64,000 nucleotides of DNA from NCBI GenBank assembly GCA_037013495.1, contig CM072810.1:33633843-33697842 (forward strand). The letters are read 5' to 3'. This document shows, piece after piece, positions 39,831 to 52,781 of this stretch. This stretch comes from Hippophae tibetana. Taxonomy: Eukaryota > Streptophyta > Magnoliopsida > Rosales > Elaeagnaceae. The position numbers and the translations under genes are program-made. Under the pieces are notes generated by a model. That model worked only from the letters and a program-made list of their open reading frames with translations. It made no database searches and was not told the origin of the DNA. Numbering within the stretch: the stretch's first letter is position 1; each line of letters starts with the position of its first letter.

Positions 39831-42773
39831 TCAAGCAAAAGTTACCTTGCTTAAATACATGAAAAATCCTTGTGAACTTACTGTTAAATGAATCACTTGG
39901 GCAAGTATTCGAACTGCATCACTTGTATCCAATATGTTAGCCATCCACTTACGAGGATGGAAAGAGCTTGGCTTTGTAGACATCAAGGATAGTGGTCTTA
40001 GCGAAGATCTTTTTGACACAGTTTTTAGGAATCATGACTCTAATACCAATGAATAGAAATGGGATCTACTTTCCCAGAGAGTTACTAAATTTCTTAGATA
40101 GAATTTGCCCTTTTTTAGGGGTTTTAGAAAAAAATAATCCGAGCTCTAAAATGATTATTTCAATGAATTTAGAGTTGTACTTCTTTCAAACAACATGAAA
40201 TATTTTGCAGACCACCCATATAGGTATTTGAGCTAAAAAATAAATCTAGAACTACGAAGTTGACCAAAAATTTGAACTCTATATCCAGCAAGAGGATGAA
40301 ACTTGGAACAAATTCAAATCATGTTTTTCAAACATTATCAACTACTCGTACAATTTGGGTGGACCTATAAGGAAAGGGAAGTAGATTGAGAAATTCCTTA
40401 CTAGCTTACTTTATCATTTTCAAGCAAAAGTTACCTTCCTTAAATACATGAAAAATCCTTGTGAACTTACTGTTAAATGAATGACTTGGGCAAGTATTCG
40501 AACTGCATCACTTCTATCCAATATGTCAGCCATCCACTTACGAGGACACAAAGAACTTGGCTTTATAGACATCACGGATAATGGTCTTAGCGAAGATCTT
40601 TTTGACACAGTTTTTAGGAATGATGACTCTAATACCAATGAAGAGAAATAGGATCTACTTTCCCAGAGAATTACTAAATTTCTTAGATAGAATTAACCCT
40701 TTTTAGGGGTTTTAGAAAAAAATAATCATAGCTCCAAAATGATTATTTCAATGAATTTGGAGTTGTACTTCTTCCAAACAACATGAAATATTTTGCAGAC
40801 CACTCATATAGGTATTTGAGCTAAAAAATAAATCTAGAACTACGAAGTTGATTAAAAATTTTGAACTCTATATCCAGCAAGAGGATGAAACTTGGAACAA
40901 ATTCTAATCATGTTTTTCAAACATTATCAACTACTCGTACAATTTGGGTGGACCTATAAGGAAAGGGAAGTAGATTGAGAAATTCTTTATTAGCTTACTT
41001 TATCATTTTCAAGCAAAAGTTACCTTGCTTAAATACATGAAAAATCCTTGTGAACTTACTGTTAAATGAATCACTTGGGCAAGTATTCGAACTGCATCAC
41101 TTGTATCCAATATGTCAGCCATCCACTTATGAGGACACAAAGAATTTGGCTTTATAGACATCAAGGATAGTTTTCTTAGCCAAGATCTTTTTGACACAGT
41201 TTTTAGGAATGATGACTCTAATACCAATGAAGAGAAATGGGATCTACTTTCCCAGAGAGTTACTAAATTTCTTAGATAGAATTAACCCTTTTTAGGGGTT
41301 TTAGAAAAAAATAATCATAGCTCCAAAATGATTATTTCAATGAATTTGGAGTTGTACTTCTTCCAAACAACATGAAATATTTTGCAGACCACTCATATAG
41401 GTATTTGAGCTAAAAAATAAATCTAGAACTACGAAGTTGATTAAAAATTTTGAACTCTATATCCAGCAAGAGGATGAAACTTGGAACAAATTCTAATCAT
41501 ATTTTTCAAACATTATCAACTACTCGTACAATTTGGGTGGACCTATAAGGAAAGGGAAGTAGATTGAGAAATTCCCTACTAGCTTACTTTATCATTTTCA
41601 AGCAAAAGTTACCTTGCTTAAATACATGAAAAATCCTTGTGAACTTACTGTTAAATGAATCACTTGGGCAAGTATTCGAACTGCATCACTTGTATCCAAT
41701 ATGTCAGCCATCCACTTATGAGGACACAAAGAACTTGGCTTTATAGACATCAAGGATAGTGGTCTTAGCCAAGATCTTTTTGACACAGTTTTTAGGAATG
41801 ATGACTCTAATACCAATGAAGAGAAATGGGATCTACTTTCCCAGAGAGTTACTAAATTTCTTAGATAGAATTAACCCTTTTTAGGGGTTTTAGAAAAAAA
41901 TAATCCGAGCTCCAAAATGATTATTTCAATGAATTTAGGGTTGTACTTCTTCCAAACAACATGAAATATTTTGCAGACCACTCATATAGGTATTTGAGCT
42001 AAAAAATAAATCTAGAACTACGAAGTTGACCAAAAATTTTGAACTCTATATCAAGCAAAATGATGAAACTTGGAACAAATTCTAATCATGTTTTTCAAAC
42101 ACTATCAACTACTCGTACAATTTGGGTGGACCTATATGGAAAGGGAAATAGATTGAGAAATTCCTTACTAGCTTACCTTATCATTTCAAGCAAAAGTTAC
42201 CTTGCTTAAATACATGAAAAATCCTTGTGAACTTACAGTTAAATGAATGACTTGGGCAAGTATTCGAACTGCATCACTTGTCTCCAATATGTCAGCCATC
42301 CACTTATGAGGACACAAAGAACTTGGCTTTATAGACATCAAGGATAGTGGTCTTAGCCAAGATCTTTTTGACACAGTTTTTAGGAATGATGACTCTAATA
42401 CCAATGAAGAGAAATGGGATCTACTTTCCTAGAGAGTTACTAAATTTCTTAGATAGAATTAACCCTTTTTAGGGGTTTTAGAAAAAAATAATCCGAGTTC
42501 CAAAATGATTATTTCAATGAATTTAGGGTTGTACTTCTTCCAAACAACATGAAATATTTTGCAGACCACTCATATAGGTATTTGAGCTAAAAAATAAATC
42601 TAGAACTACGAAGTTGACCAAAAATTTTGGACTCTATATCAAGCAAAATGATGAAACTTGGAACAAATTCTAATCATGTTTTTCAAACACTATCAACTAC
42701 TCGTACAATTTGGGTGGACCTATATGGAAAGGGAAATAGATTGAGAAATTCCTTACTAGCTTACCTTATCATT
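39831..42773 (+). repeat. GGATGG monomer followed by third tetramer copy
   Basis: 39831 is a GGATGG-type monomer. 40420, 41009, 41598 and 42186 then repeat the tetramer of 34,533 at an offset of 5,887 bp. 40420 has ccttCCttaaat and atcaCggatAatgg, and 42186 has the deleted T. The pair GGATGG then ccttCC also stands at 31589/32178, so a longer segment has been copied 8,242 bp downstream. A private change is ataGTTTTctt in 41009 near 41,169. Confidence 0.72.
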
Positions 42774-43362
42774 TCAAGCAAAAGTTACCTTGCTTAAATA
42801 CATGAAAAATCCTTGTGAACTTACAGTTAAATGAATGGCTTGGGCAAGTATTCGAACTGCATCACTTGTCTCCAATATGTCAGCCATCCACTTATGAGGA
42901 CACAAAGAACTTGGCTTTATAGACATCAAGGATAGTGGTCTTAGCCAAGATCTTTTTGACACAGTTTTTAGGAATGATGACTCTAATACCAATGAAGAGA
43001 AATGGGATCTACTTTCCTAGAGAGTTACTAAATTTCTTAGATAGAATTAACCCTTTTTAGGGGTTTTAGAAAAAAATAATCCGAGTTCCAAAATGATTAT
43101 TTCAATGAATTTAGGGTTGTACTTCTTCCAAACAACATGAAATATTTTGCAGACCACTCATATAGGTATTTGAGTTAAAAAATAAATCTAGAACTACGAA
43201 GTTGACCAAAAATTTTGAACTCTATATCAAGCAAAATGATGAAACTTGGGACAAATTCTAATCATGTTTTTCAAACACTATCAACTACTCGTACAATTTG
43301 GGTGGACCTATATGGAAAGGGAAATAGATTGAGAAATTCCTTACTAGCTTACCTTATCATTT
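42186..43362 (+). repeat. Adjacent pair of near-identical 588-bp monomers
   Basis: 42186 and 42774 are consecutive and almost the same. Both lack one T at the start, both have cttacAgtt, tcctagag and ccgagTtcc (about 42,496 and 43,085), and each is followed by another monomer after 588 or 589 bp. One difference is atgaatgGctt at 42,838. It is a single-monomer duplication, the smallest expansion step seen in the window. Confidence 0.75.
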
Positions 43363-46300
43363 TCAAGCAAAAGTTACCTTGCTTAAATACATGAAAAATC
43401 CTTGTGAACTTACTGTTAAATGAATGACTTGGGCAAGTATTCGAACTGCATCACTTGTATCCAATATGTCAGCCATCCACTTACGAGGACACAAAGAACT
43501 TGGCTTTATAGACATGAAGGATAGTGGTCTTAGCGAAGATCTTTTTGACACAGTTTTTAGGAATGATGACTCTAATACCAATGAAGAGAAATGGGATCTA
43601 CTTTCCCAGAGAGTTACTAAATTTCTTAGATAGAATTAACCCTTTTTAGGGGTTTTAGAAAAAAATAATCATAGCTCCAAAATGATTATTTCAATGAATT
43701 TGGAGTTGTACTTCTTCCAAACAACATGAAATATTTTGCAGACCACTCATATTGGTATTTGAGCTAAAAAATAAATCTAGAACTACGAAGTTGATTAAAA
43801 ATTTTGAACTCTATATCCAGCAAGAGGATGAAACTTGGAACAAATTCTAATCATATTTTTCAAACATTATCAACTACTCGTACAATTTGGGTGGACCTAT
43901 AAGGAAAGGGAAGTAGATTGAGAAATTCCTTACTAGCTTACTTTATCATTTTCAAGCAAAAGTTACCTTGCTTAAATACATGAAAAATCCTTGTGAACTT
44001 ACTGTTAAATGAATCACTTGGGCAAGTATTCGAACTGCATCACTTGTATCCAATATGTCAGCCATCCACTTATGAGGACACAAAGAACTTGGCTTTATAG
44101 ACATCAAGGATAGTGGTCTTAGCCAAGATCTTTTTGACACAGTTTTTAGGAATGATGACTCTAATACCAATGAAGAGAAATGGGATCTACTTTCCCAGAG
44201 AGTTACTAAATTTCTTAGATAGAATTAACCCTTTTTAGGGGTTTTAGAAAAAATAATCCGAGCTCCAAAATGATAATTTCAATGAATTTAGGGTTGTACT
44301 TCTTCCAAACAACATGAAATATTTTGCAGACCACTCATATAGGTATTTGAGCTAAAAAATAAATCTAGAACTACGAAGTTGACCAAAAATTTTGAACTCT
44401 ATATCAAGCAAAATGATGAAACTTGGAACAAATTCTAATCATGTTTTTCAAACACTATCAACTACTCGTACAATTTGGGTGGACCTATATGGAAAGGGAA
44501 ATAGATTGAGAAATTCCTTACTAGCTTACCTTATCATTTTCAAGCAAAAGTTACCTTGCTTAAATACATGAAAAATCCTTGTGAACTTACTGTTAAATGA
44601 ATGACTTGGGCAAGTGTTCGAACTGCATCACTTGTATCCAATATGTCAGCCATCCACTTACGAGGACACAAAGAACTTGGCTTTATAGACATCAAGGATA
44701 GTGGTCTTAGCGAAGATCTTTTTGACACAGTTTTTAGGAATGATGACTCTAATACCAATGAAGAGAAATGGGATCTACTTTCCCAGAGAGTTACTAAATT
44801 TCTTAGATAGAATTTACCCTTTTTAGGGGTTTTAGAAAAAAATATTCCGAGCTCCAAAATGATTATTTCAATGAATTTAGAGTTGTACTTCTTCCAAACA
44901 ACATGAAATATTTTGCAGACCACTCATATAGGTATTTGAGCTAAAAAATAAATCTAGAACTACGAAGTTGACCAAAAATTTTGAACTCTATATCAAGCAA
45001 AATGATGAAACTTGGAACAAATTCTAATCATGTTTTTCAAACACTATCAACTACTCGTACAATTTGGGTGGACCTATATGGAAAGGGAAATAGATTGAGA
45101 AATTCCTTACTAGCTTACCTTATCATTTCAAGCAAAAGTAACCTTGCTTAAATACATGAAAAATCCTTGTGAACTTACAGTTAAATGAATGACTTGGGCA
45201 AGTATTCGAACTGCATCACTTGTCTCCAATATGTCAGCCATCCACTTATGAGGACACAAAGAACTTGGCTTTATAGACATCAAGGATAGTGGTCTTAGCC
45301 AAGATCTTTTTGACACAGTTTTTAGGAATGATGACTCTAATACCAATGAAGAGAAATGGGATCTACTTTCCCAGAGAGTTACTAAATTTCTTAGATAGAA
45401 TTAACCCTTTTTAGGGGTTTTAGAAAAAAATAATCATAGCTCCAAAATGATTATTTCAATGAATTTGGAGTTGTACTTCATCCAAACAACATGAAATATT
45501 TTGCAGACCACTCATATTGGTATTTGAGCTAAAAAATAAATCTAGAACTACGAAGTTGATTAAAAATTTTGAACTCTATATCCAGCAAGAGGATGAAACT
45601 TGGAACAAATTCTAATCATATTTTTCAAACATTATCAACTACTCGTACAATTTGGGTGGACCTATAAGGATAGGGAAGTAGATTGAGAAATTCCTTACTA
45701 GCTTACTTTATCATTTTCAAGCAAAAGTTACCTTGCTTAAATACATGAAAAATCCTTGTGAACTTACTGTTAAATGAATCACTTGGGCAAGTATTCGAAC
45801 TGCATCACTTGTATCCAATATGTCAGCCATCCACTTATGAGGACACAAAGAACTTGGCTTTATAGACATCAAGGATAGTGGTCTTAGCCAAGATCTTTTT
45901 GACACAGTTTTTAGGAATGATGACTCTAATACCAATGAAGAGAAATGGGATCTACTTTCCCAGAGAGTTACTAAATTTCTTAGATAGAATTAACCCTTTT
46001 TAGGGGTTTTAGAAAAAAATAATCCGAGTTCCAAAATGATTATTTCAATGATTTTAGAGTTGTACTACTTCCAAACAACATGAAATATTTTGCAGACCAC
46101 TCATATAGGTATTTGAGCTAAAAAATAAATCTAGAACTACGAAGTTGACCAAAAATTTTGAACTCTATATCAAGCAAAATGATGAAACATGGAACAAATT
46201 CTAATCATGTTTTTCAAACACTATCAACTACTCGTACAATTTGGGTGGACCTATATGGAAAGGGAAATAGATTGAGAAATTCCTTACTAGCTTACCTTAT

Positions 46301-47481
46301 CATTTTCAAGCAAAAGTTACCTTGCTTAAATACATGAAAAATCCTTGTGAACTTACTGTTAAATGAATGACTTGGGCAAGTATTCGAACTGCATCACTTG
46401 TATCCAATATGTCAGCCATCCACTTACGAGGACACAAAGAACTTGGCTTTATAGACATGAAGGATAGTGGTCTTAGCGAAGATCTTTTTGACACAGTTTT
46501 TAGGAATGATGACTCTAATACCAATGAAGAGAAATGGGATCTACTTTCCCAGAGAGTTACTAAATTTCTTAGATAGAATTAACCCTTTTTAGGGGTTTTA
46601 GAAAAAAATATTCCGAGCTCCAAAATGATTATTTCAATGAATTTAGAGTTGTACTTCTTCCAAACAACATGAAATATTTTGCAGACCACTCATATAGGTA
46701 TTTGAGCTAAAAAATAAATCTAGAACTACGAAGTTGACCAAAAATTTTGAACTCTATATCCAGCAAGAGGATGAAACTTGGAACAAATTCTAATCATGTT
46801 TTTCAAACATTATCAACTACTCGTACAATTTGGGTGGACCTGTAAGGAAAGGGCATTAGATTGAGAAATTCCTTACTAGCTTACCTTATCATTTTCAAGA
46901 AAAAGTTACCTTGCTTAAATACATGAAAAATCCTTGTGAACTTACTGTTAAATGAATCACTTGGGCAAGTATTCGAACTGCATCACTTGTATCCAATATG
47001 TCAGCCATCCACTTACGAGGACACAAAGAACTTGGCTTTATAGACATAAAGGATAGTGGTCTTAGCCAAGATCTTTTTAACACAGTTTTTAGGAATGATG
47101 ACTCCAATACCAATGAAGAGAAATGGGATCTACTTTCCCAGAGAGTTACTAAATTTCTTAGATAGAATTAACCCTTTTTAGGGGTTTTAGAAAAAATAAT
47201 CATAGCTCCAAAATGATTATTTCAATGAATTTGGAGTTGTACTTCTTCCAAACAACATGAAATATTTTGCAGACCACTCATATAGGTATTTGAGCTAAAA
47301 AATAAATCTAGAACTACGAAGTTGACCAAATATTTTGAACTCTATATCAAGCAAAATGATGAAACTTGGAACAAATTCTAATCATGTTTTTCAAACACTA
47401 TCAACTACTCGTACAATTTGGGTGGACCTATATGGAAAGGGAAATAGATTGAGAAATTCCTTACTAGTTTACCTTATCATT
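43363..47481 (+). repeat. Mixed trimer-like block
   Basis: Monomers 43363, 43952, 44540, 45128, 45717, 46306 and 46895. The stretches leading into 43952 and 45717 share the private catatTggtatt (about 43,751 and 45,515), a three-monomer spacing of about 1,765 bp. 43363 and 46306 share gacatGaagg. 44540 has the gaattTaccc change that later marks the dimers. It is transitional between the tetramer blocks and the dimer block. Confidence 0.65.
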
Positions 47482-48070
47482 TCAAGCAAAAGTAACCTTG
47501 CTTAAATACATGAAAAATCCTTGTGAACTTACAGTTAAATGAATGACTTGGGCAAGTATTCGAACTACATCAATTGTCTCCAATATGTCAGCCATCCACT
47601 TATGAGGACACAAAGAACTTGGCTTTATAGACATCAAGGATAGTGGTCTTAGCCAAGATCTTTTTGACACAATTTTTAGGAATGATGACTCTAATACCAA
47701 TGAAGAGAAATGGGATCTACTTTCCTTGAGAGTTACTAAATTTCTTAGATAGAATTAACCCTTTTTAGGGGTTTTAGAAAAAAATAATCCGAGCTCCAAA
47801 ATGATTATTTCAATGAATTTAGAGTTGTACTTCTTCCAAACAACATGAAATATTTTGCAGACCACTCATATAGGTATTTGAGCTAAAAAATAAATCTAGA
47901 ACTACGAAGTTGACCAAAAATTTTGAACTCTATATCAAGCAAAATGATGAAACTTGGAACAAATTCTAATCATGTTTTTCAAACACTATCAACTACTCGT
48001 ACAATTTGGGTGGACCTATATGGAAAGGGAAATAGATTGAGAAATTCCTTACTAGCTTACCTTATCATTT

Positions 48071-50424
48071 TCAAGCAAAAGTTACCTTGCTTAAATACAT
48101 GAAAAATCCTTGTGAACTTACTGTTAAATGAATGACTTGGGCAAGTATTCGAACTGCATCACTTGTATCCAATATGTCAGCCATCCACTTACGAGGACAC
48201 AAAGAACTTGGCTTTATAGACATCAAGGATAGTGGTCTTAGCGAAGATCTTTTTGACACAGTTTTTAGGAATGATGACTCTAATACCAATGAAGAGAAAT
48301 GGGATCTACTTTCCCAGAGAGTTACTAAATTTCTTAGATAGAATTTACCCTTTTTAGGGGTTTTAGAAAAAAATATTCCGAGCTCCAAAATGATTATTTC
48401 AATGAATTTAGAGTTGTACTTCTTCCAAACAACATGAAATATTTTGCAGACCACTCATATAGGTATTTGAGCTAAAAAATAAATCTAGAACTACGAAGTT
48501 GACCAAAAATTTTGAACTCTATATCAAGCAAAATGATGAAACTTGGAACAAATTCTAATCATGTTTTTCAAACACTATCAACTACTCGTACAATTTGGGT
48601 GGACCTATATGGAAAGGGAAATAGATTGAGAAATTCCTTACTAGCTTACCTTATCATTTCAAGCAAAAGTAACCTTGCTTAAATACATGAAAAATCCTTG
48701 TGAACTTACAGTTAAATGAATGACTTGGGCAAGTATTCGAACTACATCAATTGTCTCCAATATGTCAGCCATCCACTTATGAGGACACAAAGAACTTGGC
48801 TTTATAGACATCAAGGATAGTGGTCTTAGCCAAGATCTTTTTGACACAGTTTTTAGGAATGATGACTCTAATACCAATGAAGAGAAATGGGACCTACTTT
48901 CCCAGAGAGTTACTAAATTTCTTAGATAGAATTTACCCTTTTTAGGGGTTTTAGAAAAAAATATTCCGAGCTCCAAAATGATTATTTCAATGAATTTAGA
49001 GTTGTACTTCTTCCAAACAACATGAAATATTTTGCAGACCACTCATATAGGTATTTGAGCTAAAAAATAAATCTAGAACTACGAAGTTGACCAAAAATTT
49101 TGAACTCTATATCAAGCAAAATGATGAAACTTGGAACAAATTCTAATCATGTTTTTCAAACACTATCAACTACTCGTACAATTTGGGTGGACCTATATGG
49201 AAAGGGAAATAGATTGAGAAATTCCTTACTAGCTTACCTTATCATTTTCAAGCAAAAGTTACCTTGCTTAAATACATGAAAAATCCTTGTGAACTTACTG
49301 TTAAATGAATGACTTGGGCAAGTATTCGAACTGCATCACTTGTATCCAATATGTCAGCCATCCACTTACGAGGACACAAAGAACTTGGCTTTATAGACAT
49401 CAAGGATAGTGGTCTTAGCGAAGATCTTTTTGACACAGTTTTTAGGAATGATGACTCTAATACCAATGAAGAGAAATGGGATCTACTTTCCCAGAGAGTT
49501 ACTAAATTTCTTAGATAGAATTTACCCTTTTTAGGGGTTTTAGAAAAAAATATTCCGAGCTCCAAAATGATTATTTCAATGAATTTAGAGTTGTACTTCT
49601 TCCAAACAACATGAAATATTTTGCAGACCACTCATATAGGTATTTGAGCTAAAAAATAAATCTAGAACTACGAAGTTGACCAAAAATTTTGAACTCTATA
49701 TCAAGCAAAATGATGAAACTTGGAACAAATTCTAATCATGTTTTTCAAACACTATCAACTACTCGTACAATTTGGGTGGACCTATATGGAAAGGGAAATA
49801 GATTGAGAAATTCCTTACTAGCTTACCTTATCATTTCAAGCAAAAGTAACCTTGCTTAAATACATGAAAAATCCTTGTGAACTTACAGTTAAATGAATGA
49901 CTTGGGCAAGTATTCGAACTACATCAATTGTCTCCAATATGTCTGCCATCCACTTATGAGGACACAAAGAACTTGGCTTTATAGACATCAAGGATAGTGG
50001 TCTTAGCCAAGATCTTTTTGACACAGTTTTTAGGAATGATGACTCTAATACCAATGAAGAGAAATGGGATCTACATTCCTAGAGAGTTACTAAATTTCTT
50101 AGATAGAATTAACCCTTTTTAGGGGTTTTAGAAAAAAATAATCCGAGCTCCAAAATGATTATTTCAATGAATTTAGAGTTGTACTTCTTCCAAACAACAT
50201 GAAATATTTTGCAGACCACTCATATAGGTATTTGAGCTAAAAAATAAATCTAGAACTACGAAGTTGACCAAAAATTTTGAACTCTATATCAAGCAAAATG
50301 ATGAAACTTGGAACAAATTCTAATCATGTTTTTCAAACACTATCAACTACTCGTACAATTTGGGTGGACCTATATGGAAAGGGAAATAGATTGAGAAATT
50401 CCTTACTAGCTTACCTTATCATTT
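48071..50424 (+). repeat. Dimeric higher-order repeat (1,177 bp unit), two copies
   Basis: The 48071/48659 pair is repeated as 49248/49836. The first monomer has gtAtcc, cttaCGAgg and gCgaag. The second has the T deletion, aaagtAacc, cttacAgtt, actAcatcaAttg and cttaTGAgg. Three of the four monomers carry gaattTaccc and aaataTtccg; 49836 instead has ggatctacAttcc and the usual gaattAaccc. The whole pair-of-pairs recurs at 55728-58081 as part of the 7,657-bp duplication. Confidence 0.85.
49213..49518 (+). pseudogene. Possible Ty1/copia Gag-derived relic (representative copy)
   Basis: In one monomer a frame opens after a TAG at 49,210 and reads 31 codons. It then meets TGA, restarts at ATG 49,309 and runs 69 codons to a stop at 49,518. 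The first part reads I-EKFLTSLPYHFQAKV, then about ten residues, then ELTVK before the stop. The spacing E-K-x-L-x-S-L-P-x-x-F-x-x-x-V, followed by an L-T-V stretch, resembles the middle of the Gag (UBN2-like) domain of plant Ty1/copia retrotransposons. The later part (GHKELGFIDIKDSG, EDLFDTVF, EEKWDLLSQRV) I cannot place. The TGA before the ATG is present in every copy I looked at, so it predates amplification. Type-c monomers add a second TGA (CGA to TGA), and no zinc knuckle, protease or RT is present. Function now is very unlikely; chance resemblance cannot be excluded. Confidence 0.35.
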
Positions 50425-51013
50425 TCAAGCAAAAGTTACCTTGCTTAAATACATGAAAAATCCTTGTGAACTTACTGTTAAATGAATGACTTGGGCAAGT
50501 ATTCGAACTGCATCACTTGTATCCAATATGTCAGCCATCCACTTACGAGGACACAAAGAACTTGGCTTTATAGACATCAAGGATAGTGGTCTTAGCGAAG
50601 ATCTTTTTGACACAGTTTTTAGGAATGATGACTCTAATACCAATGAAGAGAAATGGGATCTACTTTCCCAGAGAGTTACTAAATTTCTTAGATAGAATTA
50701 ACCCTTTTTAGGGGTTTTAGAAAAAAATATTCCGAGCTCCAAAATGATTATTTCAATGAATTTAGAGTTGTACTTCTTCCAAACAACATGAAATATTTTG
50801 CAGACCACTCATATAGGTATTTGAGCTAAAAAATAAATCTAGAACTACGAAGTTGACCAAAAATTTTGAACTCTATATCCAGCAAGAGGATGAAACTTGG
50901 AACAAATTCTAATCATGTTTTTCAAACATTATCAACTACTCGTACAATTTGGGTGGACCTGTAAGGAAAGGGCATTAGATTGAGAAATTCCTTACTAGCT
51001 TACCTTATCATTT
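50425..51013 (+). repeat. Representative satellite monomer (589 bp)
   Basis: A typical complete monomer, used here to describe the layout. Offsets 0-270 are the conserved part, open on both strands: TCAAGCAAAAG, then TTAAATGAATGAC, ATTCGAAC, GGACACAAAGAAC and GAGAAATGGGATC. From about offset 271 comes the stem-loop AACCC-TTTTTAG-GGGTT followed by an A-run. Next is the main subtype-diagnostic stretch: ATCCGAGCTC or ATCATAGCTCC, then AATTTAGAG or AATTTGGAG. The last 200 bp carry CTAGAAC, CGAAGTTG (followed by ACC or ATT) and the AAACACTATC / AAACATTATC alternatives. They end with CTATATGG / CTATAAGG / CTATCTGG before CTTACTAGC. The 589-bp length is close to three times 196 bp, a typical nucleosome spacing; this is only suggestive. 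Confidence 0.9.
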
Positions 51014-51602
51014 TCAAGAAAAAGTTACCTTGCTTAAATACATGAAAAATCCTTGTGAACTTACTGTTAAATGAATCATTTGGGCAAGTATTCGAACTGC
51101 ATCACTTGTATCCAATATGTCAGCCATCCACTTACGAGGACACAAAGAACTTGGCTTTATAGACATCAAGGATAGTGGTCTTAGCCAAGATCTTTTTAAC
51201 ACAGTTTTTAGGAATGATGACTCCAATACCAATGAAGAGAAATGGGATCTACTTTCCCAGAGAGTTACTAAATTTCTTAGATAGAATTAACCCTTTTTAG
51301 GGGTTTTAGAAAAAAATAATCATAGCTCCAAAATGATTATTTCAATGAATTTGGAGTTGTACTTCTTCCAAACAACATGAAATATTTTGCAGACCACTCA
51401 TATAGGTATTTGAGCTAAAAAATAAATCTAGAACTACGAAGTTGATTAAAAAATTTGAACTCTATATCAAGCAAAAGGATGAAACTTGGAACAAATTCTA
51501 ATCATGTTTTTCAAACACTATCAACTACTCGTACAATTTGGGTGGACCTATCTGGAAAGGGAAGTTGATTGAGAAATTCCCAACTAGCTTACCTTATCAT
51601 TT

Positions 51603-52192
51603 TCAAGCAAAAGTTACCTTGCTTAAATACATAAAAATTCCTTGCGAACTTATTGTTAAATGAATCACTTGGGCAAGTATTCGAACTGCATCACTTCTAT
51701 CCAATATGTTAGCCATCCACTTTCGAGGATGGAAAGAGCTTGGCTTTGTAGATATCAAGGATAGTGGTCTTAGCGAAGATCGTTTTCACACAATTGTTAG
51801 AAATGATGACTGTAATACCAATGAAGAGAAATGGGATCTACTTTCCTAGAGAGTTACTAAATTTCTTAAATAGAATTAACCCTTTTTAGGGGTTTTATAA
51901 AAAAAAAAATCCGAGCTCCAAAATGATTATTTCAATGATTTTAGAGTTGTACTTCTTCCAAACAACATGAAATATTTTGCATACCACTCATATAGGTATT
52001 TGAGCTAAAAACGAAATCTAGAACTACGAAGTTGACCAAAAATTTTCAACTCTATATCAAGCAAAAGGATGAAACTTGGAACAAATTCTAATCATGTTTT
52101 TCAAACACTATCAACTACTCGTACAATTTGGGTGGACCTATATGGAAAGGGAAATAGATTGAGAAATTCCTTACTAGCTTACCTTATCATTT
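51603..52192 (+). repeat. Diverged monomer, first copy (590 bp)
   Basis: This is the most divergent subtype. From about 51,550 to 52,050 it has CTATCTGG, gaagttgattgag, cccaactagc, cataaaaaTtccttgCgaac, tattgttaaatg, cttCTAtcc, atgtTagcc, cttTcgaggATGG, gtagaTatc, gatcGttttCacac, aattGttag and actGtaat. Further on it has tccTagag, ttcttAaatag, ttttaTaaaaaa, atgaTtttag, ttgcaTacc and aaaaaCGaaatc. That is more than 25 differences from the usual monomer in 590 bp. It has neither the 72-codon bottom-strand frame nor the 69-codon top-strand frame. It may preserve older sequence, or come from a separate array. Confidence 0.88.
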
Positions 52193-52781
52193 TCAAGCAA
52201 AAGTTACCTTGCTTAAATACATGAAAAATCCTTGTGAACTTACTGTTAAATGAATGACTTGGGCAAGTATTCGAACTGCATCACTTGTCTCCAATATGTC
52301 AGCCATCCACTTAAGAGGACACAAAGAATTTGGCTTTATAGACATCAAGGATAGTGGTCTTAGCCAAGATCTTTTTGACACAGTTTTTAGGAATGATGAC
52401 TCTAATACCAATGAAGAGAAATGGGATCTACTTTCCCAGAGAGTTACTAAATTTCTTAGATAGAATTAACCCTTTTTAGGGGTTTTAGAAAAAAATAATC
52501 ATAGCTCCAAAATGATTATTTCAATGAATTTGGAGTTGTACTTCTTCCAAACAACATGAAATATTTTGCAGACCACTCATATAGGTATTTGAGCTAAAAA
52601 ATAAATCTAGAACTACGAAGTTGATTAAAAAATTTGAACTCAATATCAAGCAAAAGGATGAAACTTGGAACAAATTCTAATCATGTTTTTCAAACACTAT
52701 CAACTACTCGTACAATTTGGGTGGACCTATCTGGAAAGGGAAGTTGATTGAGAAATTCCCAACTAGCTTACCTTATCATTT

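Noticed and set aside
44540..44923. 127-codon bottom-strand frames
   Set aside because: GTG start, opened by a single base change, found only in one satellite lineage; no evidence for coding.
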